Source of the DNA: CAZNSX01 sp964575845 | Lineage (GTDB): Bacteria > UBA8248 > CAZNSX01 | DNA: 64,000 bases | Assembly (NCBI GenBank): GCA_964575845.1 | Contig: CAZNSX010000006.1 | Location: 62,001-126,000, forward strand | Direction of reading: 5' to 3' | Shown here: piece by piece, positions 1 through 9,700 of the stretch | Layout of the letters: every line of letters begins with the position of its first letter | Numbering within the stretch: position 1 is the first letter of the stretch | Notes under the pieces: generated by a model | What the model saw: the letters and a program-made list of their open reading frames with translations, nothing else | Databases searched by the model: none | Told to the model about the DNA's origin: nothing | Position numbers and translations under genes: made by a program

Positions 1-97
1 AGTTGAATTGCTAAGGGACATGTAGCAGACGCGCCACAACTTTTCCAGCTTGATGATTTGTATGGGCGAGGACATCAACTGGACAGCTAGAATGATG

Positions 98-129
98 GGA
101 GCCGGGTAGGTCAAGGCCCTGCCTTGACC
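98..129 (-). repeat. REP-like palindromic element, pair A left arm
   Basis: A perfect 9-bp inverted repeat (GGTCAAGGC, loop CCT, GCCTTGACC at 109-129) is preceded by the family head GGAGCCGGGTAG. The head is the reverse complement of the tail of the element at 264-294. The stem sequence differs from the other copies but both arms have changed together, so pairing is kept. Confidence 0.65.
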
Positions 130-263
130 GGCAGATTCAACGAGGCCCGGCCATGAGGCTACGAGCTGTAGTGTATTTAAGCAATGACAAGAGATAATCA
201 ACAAAGAATTGTGTTTGGTGGGCTCAATGGCAAATTAGCGTGTTAGCCTCTGAAACAGGAATT

Positions 264-294
264 GTCACGGCGCAGCCGTGAGCTACCCGGCTCC
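264..294 (+). repeat. REP-like palindromic element, pair A right arm
   Basis: Stem TCACGGC, loop GCA, stem GCCGTGA (265-281), followed by the family tail GCTACCCGGCTCC. It is almost identical to 4817-4846 and 33515-33543. It faces the element at 98-129; the gap of about 134 bases is longer than in the other three pairs. Confidence 0.7.
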
Positions 295-552
295 AATAGC
301 AATTGCTGGCAGATTTTTTAGGTGTTCCTGGGTGATTCTAAAGCTAGGTGTGGATGCTTGACTGCCCACGAAAAACATGTCATTGGAGCCGGTCGTCGGA
401 GCCTCAAATCCTTAAGAGGATTTGGGATTTAAAGGGCAACCCTTTTCTCTTAGCAAGGAATTTGCTTATTGTTGAGTCGGAAGAATTTCAAAAATATTGA
501 GATAATCGAAATTAAATCATACCCCGTTCTATTGATCAGGCAGACGCCGACA

Positions 553-1218
553 CTAACTTGTCAACCAGTGGATGTGCGCAGTTTTGACTTCTTCTTTAGT
601 TATTGTAACCGGTGAATTTGTAGATGAAAGATTACGGATTGAATCGTATTTCATCCATAGTTCGGGATAATAATTTCTAAAAATAAATTTAATGAAGGTT
701 CCAAAATCAACGCCAGATTTTACTGGAATGCGGCAGCATTCGCTGTTGAAATGTAAATGTGATGCCGGATGTAAGTCATATGCTTGTTCAGGATCGAAAT
801 CAAAGCGTATAGCAGATATTAGCCTTCCTCTCTCCCTATATTCCTCCGGTCCGATTGTGTAAAGGATACTTTCCAAGCTATGTAGGTCGATTTCGTCTTC
901 TAGATCAATCGGGCAGGGATAAAGACAAAGGCGATGTCGAATTATATGTCCGCCCCTTAGCCAATATGTGACCTGGAGTAGAGAACCATCTCGCAAAACG
1001 CATGAATAATGCCCTCCCTGAAGCATTTCCATGTATTGGTCGAAGTTGGCATCATCATACCTGTAGGGGTCAAAGCATGTTCGCGGAGACCAAGATATAA
1101 GGAATAGACCCTTCCCAATCTTTTTTTGCAGGTGATATTTGGCATTAATCGCAATTTCTGTTTCGAGTAACCAGAAAAAAAAAGATGTAATTTTTTTTGC
1201 AAGAGAGGAAGGAGTCAT
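553..1218 (-). CDS. DUF2290-family protein
   Basis: About 221 residues, all one domain, which I recognise as DUF2290. Landmarks are the early FDPYRYDD and MEMLQGGHY segments, a run of HRLCLYPCP in the middle, and SAIRFDFDP plus HPASHLHFN in the second half. The biochemical function of the family is not known to me. A TTG lies just upstream of the chosen ATG. The ATG is 7 bases after the helicase stop codon at 1226 with no strong Shine-Dalgarno of its own, so it is probably translationally coupled to the helicase and the two products are likely to work together. The gene is clearly A/T-rich compared with the rest of the window, which suggests horizontal transfer. The family call is from memory of conserved motifs, not a search. 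Confidence 0.72.
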   Translation of the reverse strand: MTPSSLAKKITSFFFWLLETEIAINAKYHLQKKIGKGLFLISWSPRTCFDPYRYDDANFDQYMEMLQGGHYSCVLRDGSLLQVTYWLRGGHIIRHRLCLYPCPIDLEDEIDLHSLESILYTIGPEEYRERGRLISAIRFDFDPEQAYDLHPASHLHFNSECCRIPVKSGVDFGTFIKFIFRNYYPELWMKYDSIRNLSSTNSPVTITKEEVKTAHIHWLTS

Positions 1219-1225
1219 CAATATC

Positions 1226-3355
1226 TTAGCGGTTCCGGAAAAGTTGAGAAATCAATGCCTGCAAATCGGCGGGTAAACTGCTCAGTGCGATATCGCCTTT
1301 GTCGATTCTCTCTTTGAGCCTGATAAGGGCTTGAATATCTTGTTCGAGAGCCAATTTTTCATCTTGAGACATATCGCGGTGAATTCGCCTTAAATGTTGA
1401 ATCTGCTCATCGCTAGGATAAATAAATTTGAGCTCAAAAGTGTTGTTAATAACAGATTCAATTTCTCGTGCCAGGGATTCCATGGCAGACCCAACACCAG
1501 TTATACGAACCCATGCACGCGAACGTGTAATGGCGGTAAACAGGATATTGCGTTTGCGACTCAATTCGAAGCCTTCAAAGCAATGGTCAGCTGCTATAAC
1601 ATAAACCATTGGAGCTTCGTTGCCTTTTGCTCGAAAAATAGAAGTAATAGCAATAGAGTTTTCGTAGAAAAGAATATCACGACTGGCTGTTATGCCAACA
1701 AGGTGTGATTCAAGATTTCTAGCTTGTAAAGCGCGCATCATTTTAGAGCCAATGTTTTGAATACCTGTAGAATGTGCAATGATTATAAGGATATCGTCTG
1801 GGTCCAATTCATCATTCTTGAGGTTTTTCTCAATTTGCTCGGATACCCAAGAATATTCATCTTCACTGTTTTCAAAAACTTTAACGTTCACTGCATCATC
1901 CGGCGAAAGAAGATCATAAAAATACTTGGGTGCTGCATTTGCTCCTCGGGCGAGGCTTACGGTATGTCCCTGTGTCAAATCGCCGGAGCGGATCTCGTAA
2001 CCGATATGGAGCCAAAGGGAGGGAGAATCGAACATCTGGACAAGGCCGTTAGTTCGGTATATTCCAAAACCTAAGCCATGGGCAATAGTCAAGGCCCAGG
2101 GAGTATTACGGTAGCAGATAGGAAGAACGATATCCTGCTGTGGTTGGTCTGGAGTATTTCGCAACCGGACCCTGGGATTACCACTAGAATCGTTTCCAAA
2201 GAGTTCCTCGGCAGGAGGCATTGAGTAGTCACTTAGATTCTGGAGTTCGTCATATGCCCAAACAATGCGTTTAGGTGTGGCTGTAAATAAGTATACTAGT
2301 TCAAAAAAAGCTTTTGGAAAATCTTGAGCTTCGTCGATTAAGACAACATCATAAAGTTCAGTTACATTTTGAGAATTAATATTTTGGAGGAGTTCTGAGC
2401 ATACACCGTCAAACGCTCGAGTACTTCCATAGTGGCTCTTGCCATAGGCAAAGTCTCGAGACCTTATGCCGGCGCTCGATGCGATCTCAGAATAGACTCC
2501 TGCTGATGTAGGACTCCCCCAAGCATGGATTACCTTTAGTTTCGTCCAATCTGGCTCATCTCGTATCAACTCGAAGGAGAAGCGGCGAATCAAATTTCGA
2601 AATTGCTGGTACAGGGAGCGCGTTTGGAAAGTAACAGCGATTCGCCATTCAGGATATTTTGCATGGAGAAAGGAGGCTTTCTGCGCTAAGACGATAGTTT
2701 TTCCCGATCCAGCTAGACCACGAATACGTTGAGGTCCTTCAGGATATTCAATCGAAGCTTTTTTTTGCCAAGCATCTAGATTTGCGATCTCTTTTTCAAT
2801 AATTTTTAAAACATTTCCACTGGAGCCAGCTTTTTTTACGTGCGTCCTCTTCTTTCGGGGCTTAATTGTGGTTGTACGTTGGATTACTGCATTTAACTCA
2901 GAGTGTATGTCTGCAGTTATCGGAGAGAATTTCTCCAGTAGATTGGATAATTGAGCTGGGGACGCAATATAGATGCCATTTAAGTTCATCTTTCCGCTAT
3001 ATGTGGGTACTATGGTTACAACATTAATTTCGAACGGAAGTTTTCTGCCCTTCCTGAGAGGCTTATATTCTAATAATTTGTTAGAAAGATTGATGTAAAT
3101 ATCATTGTGCTTTTCTTCTATATCGCTTATTTGTGATGGAGCCGGAGGGATGGAAACAGATGTCGAGAAATTAAATGCAACTATTGCATGTTCCAGGCAT
3201 GTCAAAAGGGCATCAATCTGAAGTGTACCCTCAATTGAATTTAATATAGGGTAGCCAATATATAGTGTTCCATGGAGCTTCAAGGTTGTTAAAGCTTTTA
3301 CGATTGAATCAACTGCAGGCAAATTTCTGGATTCACCGAATACAAGATCAAGCAT
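1226..3355 (-). CDS. UvrD/REP-type superfamily 1 helicase with degenerate nuclease-like N-domain
   Basis: A 709-residue ATP-dependent helicase or translocase. Walker A GLAGSGKT lies at residues 213-220 and Walker B LIDEAQDF at 339-346, the form typical of SF1 UvrD/DUF2075-like enzymes. Late motifs (AITSIFRAKGNEAPMV, then FTAITRSR) match helicase motifs V and VI. Residues 1-140 resemble the PD-(D/E)XK-like N-domain of such proteins (GYPILNS, then QIDALL), but the expected ExK is replaced by FNF, so nuclease activity is doubtful. The C-terminus carries a charged helical tail. The ATG is preceded by GAGG about 8-10 bases upstream. It is the first gene of a two-gene unit with DUF2290, A/T-rich and probably acquired. 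Role in phage defence or DNA repair is inference from architecture and context. Confidence 0.82.
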   Translation of the reverse strand: MLDLVFGESRNLPAVDSIVKALTTLKLHGTLYIGYPILNSIEGTLQIDALLTCLEHAIVAFNFSTSVSIPPAPSQISDIEEKHNDIYINLSNKLLEYKPLRKGRKLPFEINVVTIVPTYSGKMNLNGIYIASPAQLSNLLEKFSPITADIHSELNAVIQRTTTIKPRKKRTHVKKAGSSGNVLKIIEKEIANLDAWQKKASIEYPEGPQRIRGLAGSGKTIVLAQKASFLHAKYPEWRIAVTFQTRSLYQQFRNLIRRFSFELIRDEPDWTKLKVIHAWGSPTSAGVYSEIASSAGIRSRDFAYGKSHYGSTRAFDGVCSELLQNINSQNVTELYDVVLIDEAQDFPKAFFELVYLFTATPKRIVWAYDELQNLSDYSMPPAEELFGNDSSGNPRVRLRNTPDQPQQDIVLPICYRNTPWALTIAHGLGFGIYRTNGLVQMFDSPSLWLHIGYEIRSGDLTQGHTVSLARGANAAPKYFYDLLSPDDAVNVKVFENSEDEYSWVSEQIEKNLKNDELDPDDILIIIAHSTGIQNIGSKMMRALQARNLESHLVGITASRDILFYENSIAITSIFRAKGNEAPMVYVIAADHCFEGFELSRKRNILFTAITRSRAWVRITGVGSAMESLAREIESVINNTFELKFIYPSDEQIQHLRRIHRDMSQDEKLALEQDIQALIRLKERIDKGDIALSSLPADLQALISQLFRNR

Positions 3356-4023
3356 TTATCGATCCTCGTTTCGTTAACAAAAAAGTCCGCTCTATTGCCA
3401 AGTTAATGTATTATTCTTAGGAATCACTCCCTCGCGCTCCTAGGCTTTCCTCTCTTTTTTGCCAGCTTCGGGAACGGCATTACGTGAATTCTCTCTTTGG
3501 GCCTTCTGTCTCGTCCGTTCGGCGCGCCCTCAAGGTAAAAGCTAACAGAAGCTTCTTCGCCTTGGTTGGGAGACCTCATCGCGCGGTTCATGGTCTTGGG
3601 AGTGGATTCTTATCTTAAAACTTTTACCACAGCCATGGTTTTTATACAAGAGGAACTTCAAGAAGGTCACTTGTGACCTCTGACGTGGGTTTGGCAAAAA
3701 GAAATTAAAAATGAATTGGGAGCTTGAGGAGCTTAAAGCCAAGGAGAAGCCTGTAGCTGAGAGACTGGACCGCCCTCTGGTTTTACACATGAAGTGAGGC
3801 CTGGACGGATAGAGTCCAAAATCAAAAATGGGATTCTACAAATATTTATATTTCTTTGCTTTATAAGGACTTAGGCATTTCGCACATCCCTAGATATCCC
3901 CCTGGCTCATAGGAAAGTACAAGTCGTCCAAGAGGCGGGAGGGTCGCACCATCGGAACCGTCAATAAGGGCTTGCGACCTTTAGGGGGGCTCTGAAAATA
4001 CTGTTGATCCAGACGAAAAATAA
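3356..4023. other. gene-poor stretch upstream of the helicase
   Basis: No open frame here resembles a known protein. It presumably contains the promoter of the helicase-DUF2290 unit near 3360-3420, which is A/T-rich, but I see no clear -35/-10 pair. The right end runs into a decayed duplicate of the tRNA-Gly region. Confidence 0.5.
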
Positions 4024-4160
4024 GACCATCCGCTTCCCGCCTGTGAACGATATATTGATAGAGACGGTGAGGGGTGTTAAAAATAAAAAAAGCGCTGAAG
4101 CCTAGCGGGAATAGCTCAGCGGTAGAACACTGCCTTGCCAAGAAGAGCAGGGGGGTTGAC
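4024..4160 (+). pseudogene. decayed duplicate of the tRNA-Gly gene and its promoter
   Basis: The segment aligns by eye with 13622-13760. It shares CCATCCGCTT, a TTGATA/TTAAAA promoter-like pair (4055 onward), the leader AAATAAAAAA, then the 5' half of tRNA-Gly from 4105 (GCGGGAATAGCTCAG) through the anticodon arm CTGCCTTGCCAAG. After the anticodon a small insertion and deletions break the 3' anticodon stem and T-arm, so it cannot fold as a functional tRNA. It is either a degraded tandem-type duplication or a trace of integration at a tRNA gene. Confidence 0.75.
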
Positions 4161-4435
4161 TAAGTCATTGAAGAATGGCCAATCCATCTGTTTTATTTGG
4201 AGTTCTGTCTTTTTGAGAATTCTCTCAATTATCCAGAATTACCCAGATTTTTGCATCCGTTTCACAGTAATTTTCACAGCACGCTTTTAGGGCGGTTCCC
4301 TGCCCCGAAAAACCAGTGCTCTAATTGCCCCTTGTTCTGATCGTTCGCTTTCGGTATTATTTCGCTCAGAATCTCTGTTGGAGATTTGAGTAAGGGCCGA
4401 ACAGAATGCATCAAGAGCTGCAAATCTAAGCCTCT

Positions 4436-4700
4436 AGCGAGAAAATTGCCTAATTCTGTCGCAAACATAGAATCCGCAAGCTGGCTTTTTTCGGCTCGGT
4501 CCTGCGGCAGGACTTCACTCCGGAGAGCGATGTGGACGTACTCGTGGAGTTTGAGCCCGAGGCGCGGTGGGGCCTCCTGAGCCTCGCCGAGATGGAGCGG
4601 GAGCTCTCGGAAATCCTCGGGCGGAAGGTGGACTTGGTGGACCGGCCCTCAGCGGAGCGAGAGGTACATCCGGCGCAAGCACATCCTGGCGTTCCCTTGA
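4436..4700 (+). pseudogene. MNT-type minimal nucleotidyltransferase remnant
   Basis: In one frame the sequence reads CRKHRIRKLAFFGSVLRQDF followed by TPESDVDVLVEFEP, the GS-x-R...DVDVLV signature of minimal nucleotidyltransferases such as the MntA antitoxin of HEPN/MNT systems. An in-frame TAA at 4451 replaces the glutamate codon usual just before FCR. Near 4659 the frame shifts, after which YIRRKHILAFP and a TGA at 4698 give the expected C-terminus. The gene is therefore broken by a nonsense mutation and a frameshift. A HEPN start follows 9 bases downstream, confirming a former toxin-antitoxin pair. Confidence 0.72.
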
Positions 4701-4708
4701 GTCCATCT

Positions 4709-4762
4709 ATGTGGCGGGATGAGGCCAAGCTTCAGCTCCTCGTGCCGCCGGAGGAGCCTTGA
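4709..4762 (+). pseudogene. HepT-like HEPN toxin, N-terminal stub
   Basis: The ATG at 4709 opens MWRDEAKLQLL, which resembles the usual beginning of HepT/HEPN proteins that follow MNT genes. The frame stops after 17 residues and the sequence then enters a REP-like pair at 4771, so nearly the whole toxin is missing. Identification rests on a short match plus the upstream MNT remnant. Confidence 0.5.
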
Positions 4763-4770
4763 GGCACAGC

Positions 4771-4799
4771 AGCCGGGTGGGGCGAGGCGCTGCCTCGTA
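4771..4799 (-). repeat. REP-like palindromic element, pair B left arm
   Basis: Family head AGCCGGGT at 4771, then stem CGAGGC, loop GCT, stem GCCTCG (4783-4797). Orientation is opposite to the element at 4817. The stem sequence differs from other copies but pairs perfectly. Confidence 0.65.
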
Positions 4800-4816
4800 G
4801 ATTCCTCGGGAGAAGG

Positions 4817-4846
4817 GTCACGGCGCAGCCGTGATCCGCCCGACTC
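4817..4846 (+). repeat. REP-like palindromic element, pair B right arm
   Basis: Stem TCACGGC, loop GCA, stem GCCGTGA (4818-4834), then tail TCCGCCCGACTC. Its first 18 bases are identical to 264-281. It ends a few bases before the truncated isochorismatase-like reading frame begins. Confidence 0.72.
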
Positions 4847-4853
4847 AAAAGGT

Positions 4854-5102
4854 GTGGAAATCCTCGAGGAATTGAAGCCAGTGGGGGATGAGATCGTGTT
4901 TCCAAAGCTTTCGACAAGCCCCTTCACCTCAAGCCCGCCCGACCAAGTGCTACTACACTACATAGGGATCAAGAAACTCATCATTGCGGGCGTCAACACC
5001 AACTACTGTGTTGAGACCACAATCCGCGATGCCTTCGACCGGGGCTACCGGGTGATGGTGGAGGATGGCGGCGGCAACGTCAAACCGCGGGCGTCGAAGT
5101 AG
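4854..5102 (+). pseudogene. isochorismatase-family cysteine hydrolase, 3' remnant
   Basis: About 82 codons match the C-terminal half of isochorismatase/nicotinamidase-like hydrolases: VEILEELKPVGDEIVFPK, then GIKKLIIAGVNTNYCVETT with the catalytic-cysteine motif NYCVETT, then RDAFDRGYRVMVEDG. The N-terminal half with the catalytic Asp and Lys is missing; upstream the sequence runs straight into the REP-like element. The last residues after VEDGG do not match the family. It is a non-functional fragment. Confidence 0.7.
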
Positions 5103-5243
5103 GGCTGGTGAGGCATCAGTAGAGCCAGTAGATGCTCACGCGCGATGGACTTGAGGCCGTCGCGGCATGGGCAAAACGCCTGAGGTTGTACGTCGCCATT
5201 CTACGCCTCCCGTGATCGTTCACCTTCGCACGGCACGACTTGG

Positions 5244-6716
5244 TCACTTATTGCCGCCCCCCAGAACCGCGTAAAGCCTCACCTGGCTGGCGAGCCGCGC
5301 CAAGCGGAGGGAAACGAGTCCCTGCTGCGCGGCGAAGAGCGAGCGTTGCGCATCGAGGACACCCAGGTAGCTGTCAATCCCCTTCTCAAAACGGGAAATG
5401 GAAAGGCGATGGGTTTCTGCCAGGGAGTTGACGAGAGATTGTTGCGCGGCGACCTGCTGGTCCACAGTGCCGCGCACGGCCAGCGCATCGGCCACTTCTC
5501 GGAAGGCGCTTTGAATCGCCTTCTCGTATTGGGTCACGGCGATTTCCCTTTGCACTTTGCTGGCCTTGAGCGCGGCCCAGGTGCGGGCATCGAAGATTGG
5601 CATCACAATCTGCGGCGCGTAGCTCCACGTGCCCGAGCCTGATTTAAACAGGCTGGAAAGCTCGTCGCTGGCAGTGCCGAGCGTGGTTGTCAGGGAAATG
5701 CGGGGGAAGAAAGCGGCCCGCGCGGCACCAATGTCCGCGTTGGCCGCCTTGAGCATGTTCTCGGCTTGAAGCACATCCGGCCGGCGCAGGAGCACGTCGG
5801 AGTGCAGTCCGGGAGAAATCTCCTGGGGCGGGCGGACGCGGTCCAACTCGGCGGGCAACAGCTCACGGGGCACCTGTGAGCCTACTAGCAGCTTCAAGGC
5901 GTTTTCATCCTGCGCCACCAGTTGGGTGTAACGGGCAATGTCTCTGCGCGCTACATCCAGGGGTGTTTGGGCTTGGCGCAGGTCCAGCTCGTTCGCAACC
6001 CCGACCGCATACCTCCGCTGCACCAACTCGTATGCGGCTTTCTGTGTCTGAAAGGTGGTTCCCGCCAGAGCAAGATTCTCCCGGTCGGCGGCCAGGGCCA
6101 GATAGGCGTTGGCCACTGCCGAGACCAGCAGAATCTGTGCGCTGCGGCGGGCCTGCTCCGTGGCCAGGTATTCCTCCAGCGCGCGGTCTTTGAGGCTGCG
6201 AATGCGGCCAAAGAAATCAATCTCCCAGGAGATGACGCCGAGATTGACGTCGTATCGTTCGATCGTTCGGGGTTGTCCAGGCTGCATCAGATCGGCAGAA
6301 GAACGTTCCTTGCTGGCGCGCCCCGTCGCATTGACGGCAGGGAAGAGCTCGGCTCGCTGGATGCCGTAGAGGGCGCGCGCCAGCTCGACGTTCAAGGCGG
6401 CCAGCCGCAGGTCGCGGTTGTTCGTCAGGGCCATCCCGATGACCTGTTGCAGCTTCTCGTCGGTGAAAAACTCCCGCCAACTCAAGTCCGGGGCTTCATG
6501 AGCATTCGTTGACGCCCGGCTTTGCCGGCTTTGTTCGTAGGCGGGGCCACTGGGCCAATGGGACGGGATCGGCGCTGTTGGACGAGTGTATTTCGGGGCG
6601 AACGTGCAGCCGCTCAGAGAAAGCGACACTCCCAGCGCGAGGCACAGGGCGGTGGTGCGGCGCTCCCGGCGGGCGCGCCCTACCAACGAGAACGGAACTG
6701 TGGGGTCGGGATTCAT
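5244..6716 (-). CDS. RND efflux outer-membrane channel lipoprotein (NodT/OprM family)
   Basis: A 490-residue TolC-like outer membrane factor, the exit duct of the pump encoded upstream. The N-terminus has a signal peptide ending in LSLSGC, so Cys37 should be lipidated, followed by the family-typical CTFAPKYTRP. The rest contains the duplicated coiled-coil/beta architecture (for example TNNRDLRLAALNVELARA, and LLRRPDVLQAENML, a hallmark of NodT/OprM members). Length is normal. The ATG overlaps the RND stop by four bases (ATGA), so it is translationally coupled and last in the operon. Substrate range cannot be read from sequence. Confidence 0.93.
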   Translation of the reverse strand: MNPDPTVPFSLVGRARRERRTTALCLALGVSLSLSGCTFAPKYTRPTAPIPSHWPSGPAYEQSRQSRASTNAHEAPDLSWREFFTDEKLQQVIGMALTNNRDLRLAALNVELARALYGIQRAELFPAVNATGRASKERSSADLMQPGQPRTIERYDVNLGVISWEIDFFGRIRSLKDRALEEYLATEQARRSAQILLVSAVANAYLALAADRENLALAGTTFQTQKAAYELVQRRYAVGVANELDLRQAQTPLDVARRDIARYTQLVAQDENALKLLVGSQVPRELLPAELDRVRPPQEISPGLHSDVLLRRPDVLQAENMLKAANADIGAARAAFFPRISLTTTLGTASDELSSLFKSGSGTWSYAPQIVMPIFDARTWAALKASKVQREIAVTQYEKAIQSAFREVADALAVRGTVDQQVAAQQSLVNSLAETHRLSISRFEKGIDSYLGVLDAQRSLFAAQQGLVSLRLARLASQVRLYAVLGGGNK

Positions 6717-9700
6717 CTCAGCTCACCTCCGAGGCCGGTTGAGGCTGCTTTTCTGGCGAACAGGCGGGAGATCACCACGAAGAACAAGGGGATGAAGATC
6801 AGATCAATGAACGTGGCCGAGAGCATCCCGCCGGTGACCGCGGTGCCGATGGCGTTCATGGCGCCGGCGCCGGCACCGGTGGCGATGGCCAGCGGTAATG
6901 TGCCGAAGAAAAATGCCAGCGACGTCATGATGACGGGCCGGAACCGGATTCGCACCGCCGCAAGGGTTGCCTCGACCAGTCCCATTCCTTGGCGGCGCTG
7001 CTCTTTGATGAATTGAATGATCAGAATGGCGTTCTTGGTTGAAAGCCCCAGCGTAGTGAGGAATCCGACCTGGAAGTACACGTCGTTATGCAGTCCGCGC
7101 AGGTAGGTCGCCAGCAAAGCGCCAAACACACCCAGTGGCAGCATCAGCAGGTTGACGAAGGGAATAGTCCAGCTTTCGTACAGCGCGGCCACGCAAAGGA
7201 AGATCACAAGGACGGAAAAGGCGTAGAGAATCGGTACCTGGGCCGTCGCCATCCGTTCCTGGTAGGAAAGTCCGGCCCAGTCATAGCCGATTCCCTGCGG
7301 CAGTTTCGAGACGATCTCTTCCATGGCCTGCATGGCCTCGCCGGAACTGCGTCCCGGTGCCGGTTCGCCCCAGATGTTCAGGGACGGGAACCCGTTGAAG
7401 CGCTCCAGGCGGGGCGACCCCATCGTCCAGTGGGTGGACGCAAACGAAGTAAACGGCACCATCTTGCCGGCCGTGTTTCGGACGTAAAGCCTTTTCAGGT
7501 CTTTGGGCAGCATTCGGTAGGGAGCGTCCGCCTGCACGTACACCCGCTTGACGCGCCCGCCCTGAATGAAGTCGTTGACGTACGTGCCGCCGAAAGCCGC
7601 CGAGATCGTATTATGGATCGAGGTGATGGGCACGCCCAGCGCCCCCGCCTTTTCCCAGTCCACGTCCACCCGGTATTCGGGCACATCCTCCATGCCATTG
7701 GGGCGGACGTTCACCAACCGTCGGTCCTGCATCGCCATGCCGAGGAATTGGTTGCGGGCGTTCATCAGGGCGGCGTGACCGACGCCGCCACGATCCATCA
7801 ACTGGAAATCCACGCCCTTGGCCATGCCCAGTTCAACAACGGCAGGGGGCGGGAATGTGAAGACCATGGCGTTGCGGAAGTGGGAGAAAGCCGTCATGGC
7901 GCGGCTGGCAACGGCTTTGGCCCGCAAGTCCGGCCGGTTGCGAAGCTTCCAATCCTTCAGTTTGACGAACACCATGCCGTTGTTCTGCGCTCGGCCGGAA
8001 AAGCCGATGCCCGCAATTGTCATGGAGGATTCCACCGACTCTTTTTCGTTCTTTTGAAAATAGTGTTGGACCTGATCGGCAACCGTCTGAGTCTGCTCCA
8101 AGGTGGCGCCGATCGGCATCAGTATCTGCGACAGGAGGATTCCCTGATCCTCATCGGGAAGATAGGCCGTGGGCAACCGCAGAAACAGGAAGCCAATCAA
8201 TTCGATGATCAGAACATAGGCCACCAGGTAGGGCAGTTTCTTGACCAGCGAGTGGCCGACCAAACCCACGTAGCGATCTCTGACCCAGAAAAAGACGCGG
8301 TCAAACCACAGGAAAAAGACCACTTTTTCCGCCGGCTCATGCGCTTTGGGCACCGGCTTGAGCAGCGACGCGCAAAGCACCGGCGTCAGAATCAAGGCCA
8401 CCACCACCGACAGCAGCATGGCGGCGATGATGGTAATGGAAAACTGGCGGTAAATGACACCGGTCGAGCCGGGAAAAAACGCCATCGGGCCGAACACGGC
8501 CGAGAGCACCAGTCCGATGCCGATCAGGGCGCTGGTGATCTGGTCCATGGACTTGGCGGTGGCCTCTCGCGGCGAGAGTCCTTCCTCGGCTATGATGCGC
8601 TCGGCGTTCTCCACCACCACGATGGCATCGTCCACCAGCAGCCCGATGGCCAGCACCATGGCGAACATGGTTAGCATGTTGATGGAAAACCCGAACGCCC
8701 CCAGCGCCGCAAAGGTTCCCAACAGCACCACCGGCACGGCAATGGTCGGGATCAGCGTGGCGCGGATCTTGCCCATGAATAGCCACATGACCAGAAACAC
8801 CAGCAGGATCGCCTCAAAGAGGGTCTTCACCACCTCATGGATGGCCACGCGGACAAACGGCGTGGTGTCGTACGGATACACGACCTTCATCCCGTGCGGG
8901 AAGTAGCGGCTCATCTCTACCAGTTTCTGCTTGATGCGATCGGCGGTATCCAGCGCGTTGGCGCCCGGCGCCTGCCGGATGGCCATGCCGGCGGACGGTT
9001 TGCCCTTGTAATAGCCCTCCACATCGTAGAACTCGGTTCCCAGTTCCGTCCGTCCCACATCCTTGACCCGCACGATGGAGTTGTCCGGATTGGTGCGTAT
9101 GGGGATGGCGGCGAATTCGTCCGGGGTTTGGAGGAGGTTCTGGACGATGATGGAGACGTTCAAGCGCTGGCCTTTGACCGCCGGTTCCCCGCCGAACTGC
9201 CCGGCGGAAACCTCGACGTTGTAAGCCTTGAGCGCCAGGATCACATCTTCCACGGTCAGGTGATAATCGGTCAGCTTGTCGGGGTTGAGCCAGACCCGCA
9301 TGGCATACTGCGAGCCAAAATTTACAACCTCGCCGACCCCGGGCACGCGAGCCAACACCTTTTCCAGGTTGGACTGGGCATAGTCCCGCAAATCATTACC
9401 GTCCATGCTGCCGTCTTCGGAGATCAGGCCCACAATGATCAGGTAATTCCGCGTGGATTTGCTGACCTTGATGCCGGAGCGCTGGACCACTTCCGGGAGG
9501 CTGGGCATGGCGAGTTGCAGCTTGTTCTGCACCTTTGCCCACGCCAGGTCCGGATCGGTGCCCGGTTTGAAGGTCAATTCGATGCGGGAGGCGCCGGCCG
9601 AATCGCTCGTGGCGGACAAATACAGCATTTCCTCAAAGCCGGTCATCTTCTGCTCGATGATCTGGGTGACGCTGTTTTCCACCGTCTCCGCCGAGCCGCC

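Larger units (their letters stand above)
1..552. other. gene-free stretch carrying a REP-like pair
   Basis: No convincing coding region is seen here. It holds two members of a dispersed palindromic repeat family (98-129 and 264-294, described separately), in opposite orientation. The rest is A/T-rich, unassigned sequence downstream of the DUF2290 gene. Confidence 0.6.

Noticed and set aside
7088..8674. 528-codon plus-strand frame
   Set aside because: Antisense to the RND transporter, His/Gln/Arg-rich low-quality composition, no RBS or known motif.
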